From contig MU604007.1 in assembly GCA_025201845.1 (NCBI GenBank), positions 1-64,000 of the forward strand: a DNA stretch of 64,000 nucleotides. Reading direction: 5' to 3'. Numbering within the stretch: the first letter of the stretch is position 1; each line of letters starts with the position of its first letter. Below the pieces are notes generated by a model, which was not told the DNA's origin, searched no databases, and saw nothing but the letters and a program-made list of their open reading frames with translations. Origin of the DNA: Martensiomyces pterosporus. Lineage: Eukaryota > Kickxellomycota > Kickxellomycetes > Kickxellales > Kickxellaceae. Shown here piece after piece: positions 59,314-64,000 of the stretch. The position numbers were made by a program, and so were the translations under genes.

Positions 59314-60611
59314 TTACATGATAATGCACTTGCTGGCATCGCCCTCCTGGCCATCCTCACCCGAACTGCCGTCGGGTCCGGTGGTCTCCGAGACGGACCT
59401 TACAAAGATCTCGTTGATGTTCTGGTTCTTCTTCGCCGACGTCTCAATATACGGGCACCCAAACTCCTTTGCAAGCGCCAAGGCCTCTTCCCGCGACACC
59501 TGTCTCTCATCCTCCAAGTCGATCTTGTTGCCAGCCAATATCATCGGAACCTTCTCGGTGCCAGTTAGATCCAGGATCTTGTCGTGGATCACTCGCGCCA
59601 TCTCGAAGCTCTTGCGTGTGGCCACCGAAAATGCCACCACATACACATCAACGTTCACCGCATACCGCGAGTCAAGCAGCGAAAACTCATCCTATGCATG
59701 TGTGTAATATCCGCGTTTGATGTGTGATCAGTGCCAATGTCATTGTCAGAGATATGTGCGGATGCGCGTGATTTGGGGGGGGGGAGGGCATCATGCGCAT
59801 GTAGGAAGCGAGAGAGATAAGGCGAGAAAGAAATCACCAATCGCACATTGCATCGGGTCTGGCTGCTGACTGTCACACACCAGACATTGCGAAGCGCGAA
59901 GAGTAGATAGTTGCTGGCCACAAACCACTCCATGCACGCATGTCCCACGCTGACAGCACTGTCGTCCAGGGGAACAGGCGAAAGAGTGAAGGGCAGAGCA
60001 AAGCGCAACACCCACATGCCGCTTCTTGATCACGTGTAGCCAGGGACAGCATCCAAACGCAGGCAGGGGCGGAGGGGCAGTTGGAAACGATAACAACAAC
60101 AACAGCAACAACAGCAAAAGCTGTGCACAACCATGGCGGAAGAGACCACGCCGAGCAGCAAAACACACACACAGCACTCTTTCCGCCGCAGAAGGAGAAA
60201 ACCTGGCGAAGGCAGATGAGTGAATGCGTGTGGGCAGTGCCTCATCACCCGGGCGTTCTCCACAAGACAGCACAGAGCAGCAGCTAGCAGTAGTCCTTTA
60301 CCTGGCCTGCCGTATCGACGATTTCCAGCGTATACAGGGTGCCGTTGACCTTGATGGTCTTCTCGTATTCGGCCTCAATGGTCGGGTAGTAGGTCTCCAA
60401 ATAATCGTTCTCAATAAACCGATGGATAGCCGTGCTCTTGCCTACACCCTCCCACCCCCAATATACAGCGCAAACAGCCGTGCAGGTTAGCAAAGAAGGG
60501 CCCGTGCAGTTTATCAGCAAGACACAGAGCCAGAGGCCATCCGTTCTCCTACTCACCAACACCGCGGTGTCCAAGAACAACCATGCGCCTAGTCAATTGA
60601 TTTCCCGACAT
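59314..60611 (-). CDS. RHB1: Rheb-family small GTPase
   Basis: Three exons, 60557-60611, 60302-60441 and 59314-59691, give 190 residues. Intron 1 is 115 nt (60442-60556) and intron 2 is 610 nt (59692-60301). The P-loop GHRGVGKS (14-21, split by intron 1) carries the Arg typical of Rheb instead of the Gly of Ras. DTAGQDEFS (61-69) spans the intron 2 junction. NKIDL, ETSAKK and a C-terminal farnesylation box CIIM complete the fold. Rheb activates TORC1 at the endomembrane when GTP-bound and also regulates basic amino acid uptake in fungi. The splice sites are consensus and in phase. Confidence 0.95.
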
Positions 60612-61121
60612 TGCAGCGTCCTCTCTTTCACGTATGTATATTAGTAATGTCAGCTATTTGCCGAAAGTCTCCGTGTGTGCGTGTTCTGGCTGATTTCCTC
60701 TGGCCTGGAACACCCGTTAAAAAAACAAACAGGAAAGGTGTGTAGGGTAGTAGAGGTGTATTTGCAAGCGCGCAATGGGAAAAGAAAAAGAGTGCAATAG
60801 AGAGCTGGGCCTGGTAGCAGGGAAGGAGGGGGAGCAAGGAGGAATGGTTAGCAAAAGCACCCCTGCTCTTCAGCGGCTGGCGGTGCACAGCATGGGCCGT
60901 AACTGGACAGTGTGGGTGCTGATCACAGATTTTTCATTCGACTTTCTCACACACTCGCGGCCCGCCCAGCCAAAAAAAGCACGCCCATCCCTTCTGCCCG
61001 CCCCCTTGTCCTTCGCCCCCAAGAGCACTATTTCCTGTCACGTGGGTGGCAAGGAAAAGCATGTATTGCAAAAACACGTAATCGCCCACTGCTGGCGTGC
61101 TACACTAGCTGGCGTACTACA
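60612..61121. other. Intergenic region upstream of RHB1
   Basis: About 510 bp holding the RHB1 promoter and the 3' flank of the MAPKKK gene. A 17-bp tandem duplication begins at 61101 and crosses the MAPKKK stop codon. Nothing else is recognised. Confidence 0.5.
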
Positions 61122-61134
61122 CTAGCTGGCGTAC
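61101..61134. repeat. 17-bp tandem duplication across a stop codon
   Basis: The 17-mer tacactagctggcgtac occurs twice end to end (61101-61117, 61118-61134). The second copy contains the stop (TAG, 61122-61124) and last codons of the MAPKKK gene; the first lies in the 3' flank. Confidence 0.95.
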
Positions 61135-64000
61135 GGGTACTCGTAGTCGGCCGGCACCTGCGCAAACTCCAGCAGCGACAGCTCCTTAGCGGGCGGCCGC
61201 CCCTCGGGATTCGCCACAAAGCACCGCTTGCAAAAGTCCAGCCCGGTCTCGGTCAGGTCGTCGGGGATAGGCGGCGCCTCGCCCTGCCCCAGCTTGAACA
61301 TCACCTGCGGCACCTGCAGCTCCGCCCACGGCTGCTGCCCCGACCACATCTGCACCACCACGCAGCCCAGCGCCCATATATCCGCCGCCGCAGTATACAG
61401 CGTGGATCGGGCCACCTCGGGAGACATGAACGGAACTGTTCCAAGCAGCTTGGGGTCCGCCGCAGCCGCCGCCTTCTCCTTGCCCTTCCCATCGTCTCCG
61501 TCCGCTGCAATGGCTGCGAGGCTGTAGTCGATCTTGCGCGAGATTCCAAAATCCGATATCTTGCAGGTCCCGGTCTCATCAACAAGGATATTGGCGCCCT
61601 TGATGTCGCGGTGCAGGATCCCGCGCTCGTGCAGGTACCACAGACCAGCCAGGATCTGCTTCAGGAACGAGTGCACCACAGACTCTGGCAGCGGCCCGTG
61701 CTGCTGCACCAGCGAGTGCACTGTGCCTCCAGGCACGTACTCGAGGAACATGCTCATCAGCCCTCCCGAGATCTCGAATCCCAGCAGCTGCACGATGTTC
61801 TCGTGGTCCAGGTCCTTGAGCAGCTCCACCTCCGTGTACATCATCTTGATTGCCTCCTCCATTCCCATGTTCTTCCGCCTCATCGACTGCGTAGTCCTCT
61901 TCTTCTTGCTTTTCTTGATCTTCTTGCCGTCCTTGGCCAGCGACTCCTCCTCCTTCCCCTCTTCCTCCGTTTCGTCTGTTGTGCACAGGGACTTGGGCAG
62001 CTTGATCTGCTTGACTGCAATAACCTCGCCAGTCGCCGCGTTGATGGCCACATGCACATGTCCAAAGGACCCCTTGCCTATCAGCTTGCCCTTGATCCAC
62101 TGGATTTTGATGGGTGCCGACGGGATCCCGTACTTGGCAAACAGCGCCAGCGCCACGTCGTTGACAGAGCTCCCGTCCTTCCACATCTCCGCCACTCCAG
62201 ACAGCGACCGCAGCCGCTCGCGCTCATGAACAAACTGAGCCCTAGTTGAGCCAACCATGCTATTGTCGCCGCGCTGAATAGCCGCTTCGACGATATCCTT
62301 CTCGGCCTGTGGGTTGGGCGCTGGCTTGCGCAGAAGCGATAATGCTCGCCGCACAATCTCGTCGTTCGCACGCCCCCTGCTTCCCTTGCGCTGCTGGTGG
62401 GGGGCTGCGAGCGGTACAGCGCCGTCCTTTTTGCTTTGGATATCGCCAACGGTAGCGCCGGCAGTGGAGTACGCGGAGCCGCCGCTCCTGATGGCCCCAG
62501 CCTCGGCAGCAGCCGTGGCCTCAGGTATCTGCTCGATTCTCTGGCTCGCTAGCCTCCCCTTAGCGTAGGGGCTACCACCGCTGTTGCGCGGCCTGATCTC
62601 TTCAGGGATACACCCCCACATCTTTGTGGATTTGCGACGAACTACTGCTGCTGGTGGCTTGGCACTGCCATCAGTTTTGGCGTGCACGGATGTCTGTGCG
62701 CGGTCGTCAGTCGCCAGCGTGCCAGGGGAGGAAGAAAGCCCCGTGGGCTGAGCCGAAGCTATCAGCGTGCCGCTGGCAGTTGAGGCGCTTTCTGTGCTCT
62801 GAGAAGGCAGGCGCGATGCTGCTGCATCTACAACCGTCTCCATCTCTGATCCAGTAGCACTGCTACTGCCATCATCGGGCCGCAAATCGTCGTTTCTGGC
62901 GCTCTTTGCCCGGCCGGCGGGCGAGCCAACCAGTCTTGACCGCTGTCTACGGCGCTGCTGCCTAGTCTCCTGCACCAGCATGCGCACGCTCTTTCGCCGC
63001 CCAATAGTCGACGGTGAGATGTCGTCTGCGTCATTGCCCATGGCCTTGAGCAGGTGCTGGCGATTGGACTTGCCCACATCTTTTCCGCGAACTGCGCCGC
63101 TGCTGGCAGAAGCGACAGAGGCATCGCCGGCTGCCCTTTTGCCCTTGCTGTCACGCAGAGACGCGGCCGTTGCTTCGTCTTCTTCAAGAATAATGTTGAA
63201 CTCCTGGTTGGGCAGCAGGCCCTCATCAACAGGGACTGACTGCACAATGGGCCGGTCCAGATCGTGGTCCGGGAAGTACGCATCCAGATGCTCGCCGATA
63301 ACATCTGCTGTTGGACGGTCGCGGACATTGCGCGAGGGTCGGCGCTCAAGCAGCGTTGAGCGCATGCCTCGCGTAAACTTGATCGTGCTCGGCAGCACCT
63401 TGACATCCTCGCCTGTCTTTCTTCCTGGCTCGGCAGTAGTGCTGCTATTGCTCTGTGCCGCTGCTGCAGATCCACTGCCGTTGTCGTTAGTATTGTCCCC
63501 ATTTTCAAGGTCACCGCTGGCATCGGGGATCGGTGGCATAAACGGCTTGCCCATGGCATCTACAGCCCTTGTTGCTTCGACAAGTTGCGTGCGCGTGAGC
63601 AGCGTGGGCTCGTCATCCGTGCTCGTGTACGAGTTCGCCCCACGCTCGCTAGCCAGCGACTTTGCCGCTCCCACTGCACCGCCTCTTGCTGCTGCTGAGC
63701 TGTCGGGTATCGGCACAGGGGTAGCAGCACCAGGAGTGGTAGGTGAAAGCGCAGCGTCGAGCGTGTGGATCTTTGGAACAATGAACTCCTTGTTAACAAA
63801 CATAAGCGTCCACGAGTCGGCTCTAGATAGGGGCCGTGGCGACTTTTCCGCGTCTACATCCTCCTCCTCCTCACCAGCATTGTTATTCAGCTCGCTCTCG
63901 TCAGCACCCACTGCTTCATCGGCAGGCTGGGGCGCCGAAACGGATGCAGCCGAGCGAGCGGTAACGAACGAGCTCGACGATGCAAATCCCCCCGATGCAG
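61122..64000 (-). CDS. MAP kinase kinase kinase, Bck1-like (5' end beyond window)
   Basis: At least 959 codons are present, with the frame open to the right edge and no suitable ATG, so the N-terminus is missing. The regulatory part is Ser/Ala/Asp-rich and disordered. The kinase domain at the C-terminus begins IQWIKGKLIGKGSFGHVHVA and has VIAVKQI (catalytic Lys), LDHENIVQLLGFE, HRDIKGANILV, SDFGISRK and GTVPFMSPEV. The STE11/Bck1-type KGKLIGKGSFG context suggests the cell-wall-integrity cascade. An insertion of about 45 residues between beta3 and the alphaC helix (61860-61985) is highly Lys/Arg/Glu-rich (KKIKKSKKKRTTQSMRRKN). The chain ends YEYPYAS. Confidence 0.88.
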   Translation of the reverse strand, partial: ASGGFASSSSFVTARSAASVSAPQPADEAVGADESELNNNAGEEEEDVDAEKSPRPLSRADSWTLMFVNKEFIVPKIHTLDAALSPTTPGAATPVPIPDSSAAARGGAVGAAKSLASERGANSYTSTDDEPTLLTRTQLVEATRAVDAMGKPFMPPIPDASGDLENGDNTNDNGSGSAAAAQSNSSTTAEPGRKTGEDVKVLPSTIKFTRGMRSTLLERRPSRNVRDRPTADVIGEHLDAYFPDHDLDRPIVQSVPVDEGLLPNQEFNIILEEDEATAASLRDSKGKRAAGDASVASASSGAVRGKDVGKSNRQHLLKAMGNDADDISPSTIGRRKSVRMLVQETRQQRRRQRSRLVGSPAGRAKSARNDDLRPDDGSSSATGSEMETVVDAAASRLPSQSTESASTASGTLIASAQPTGLSSSPGTLATDDRAQTSVHAKTDGSAKPPAAVVRRKSTKMWGCIPEEIRPRNSGGSPYAKGRLASQRIEQIPEATAAAEAGAIRSGGSAYSTAGATVGDIQSKKDGAVPLAAPHQQRKGSRGRANDEIVRRALSLLRKPAPNPQAEKDIVEAAIQRGDNSMVGSTRAQFVHERERLRSLSGVAEMWKDGSSVNDVALALFAKYGIPSAPIKIQWIKGKLIGKGSFGHVHVAINAATGEVIAVKQIKLPKSLCTTDETEEEGKEEESLAKDGKKIKKSKKKRTTQSMRRKNMGMEEAIKMMYTEVELLKDLDHENIVQLLGFEISGGLMSMFLEYVPGGTVHSLVQQHGPLPESVVHSFLKQILAGLWYLHERGILHRDIKGANILVDETGTCKISDFGISRKIDYSLAAIAADGDDGKGKEKAAAAADPKLLGTVPFMSPEVARSTLYTAAADIWALGCVVVQMWSGQQPWAELQVPQVMFKLGQGEAPPIPDDLTETGLDFCKRCFVANPEGRPPAKELSLLEFAQVPADYEYPYAS

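Overview
The window is a gene-dense stretch of nuclear DNA from a fungus. ERG1-type squalene epoxidase, mitochondrial EF-Tu, a GTP/GDP carrier, RPB3, an RPT4 proteasome ATPase, ALG9, a Rheb GTPase and ATG10 all read as ordinary fungal housekeeping genes. Most genes have no intron. The few introns are mostly 110-200 nt with GT..AG ends, and intergenic gaps are 0.1-1.3 kb. Spliced housekeeping genes, a sphingomyelin-synthase-like protein, a MEF2-type MADS protein and long Gln/Ser/His-rich regulators suggest an early-diverging lineage such as Kickxellomycotina. That placement is inference, not proven. I see no intact transposon, no rRNA and no CRISPR array. One tRNA-Lys(UUU) is present.

Layout, left to right. 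1-3400: an 80-bp tandem duplication, a possible decayed reading frame, a small GPI-anchored SH3-like surface protein and sparse DNA. 3.4-7.4 kb: a head-to-tail pair of 14-helix DHA2-type MFS transporters. 7.6-13.4 kb: mitochondrial genes (a DUF2358/C6orf136-like protein, the GGC1 carrier, TUF1) and a WW/FF-domain splicing-type protein. 13.8-18.4 kb: RPT4 and a Myb/SANT-like regulator, each with one intron. 18.5-21.3 kb: two tandem secreted paralogues with dibasic processing sites, one carrying SAHRR and RPEPAP amplifications. 22.3-29.1 kb: a 1588-residue helical-repeat/BTB protein, an unknown type II membrane glycoprotein and RPS7. 30.2-35.2 kb: ATG10, a sphingomyelin-synthase-like enzyme and ERG1. 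35.3-45.4 kb: tRNA-Lys, a Crz1-like zinc-finger factor, a GDSL-family protein lacking the nucleophile serine, RPB3 and a MADS-box factor. 45.5-64 kb: mitoribosomal mL59, a giant disordered RG-rich protein, DPB4, an ABHD-type hydrolase, ALG9, a CBS-domain protein, RHB1 and a Bck1-like MAPKKK that runs off the right edge.

The genes do not form one pathway; the arrangement is the usual eukaryotic mix, with several divergent promoter pairs (GGC1/TUF1, WW-FF/RPT4, RPS7/ATG10, GDSL/RPB3, mL59/RG protein, ABHD/ALG9). The least ordinary parts are the tandem secreted precursor pair, the apparent GDSL pseudoenzyme next to RPB3, the BTB giant, and the MAPKKK with a basic insertion in its kinase domain. 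Gene starts were placed on ATG codons by family length, signal peptides and TATA positions, because many open frames extend upstream without an ATG.
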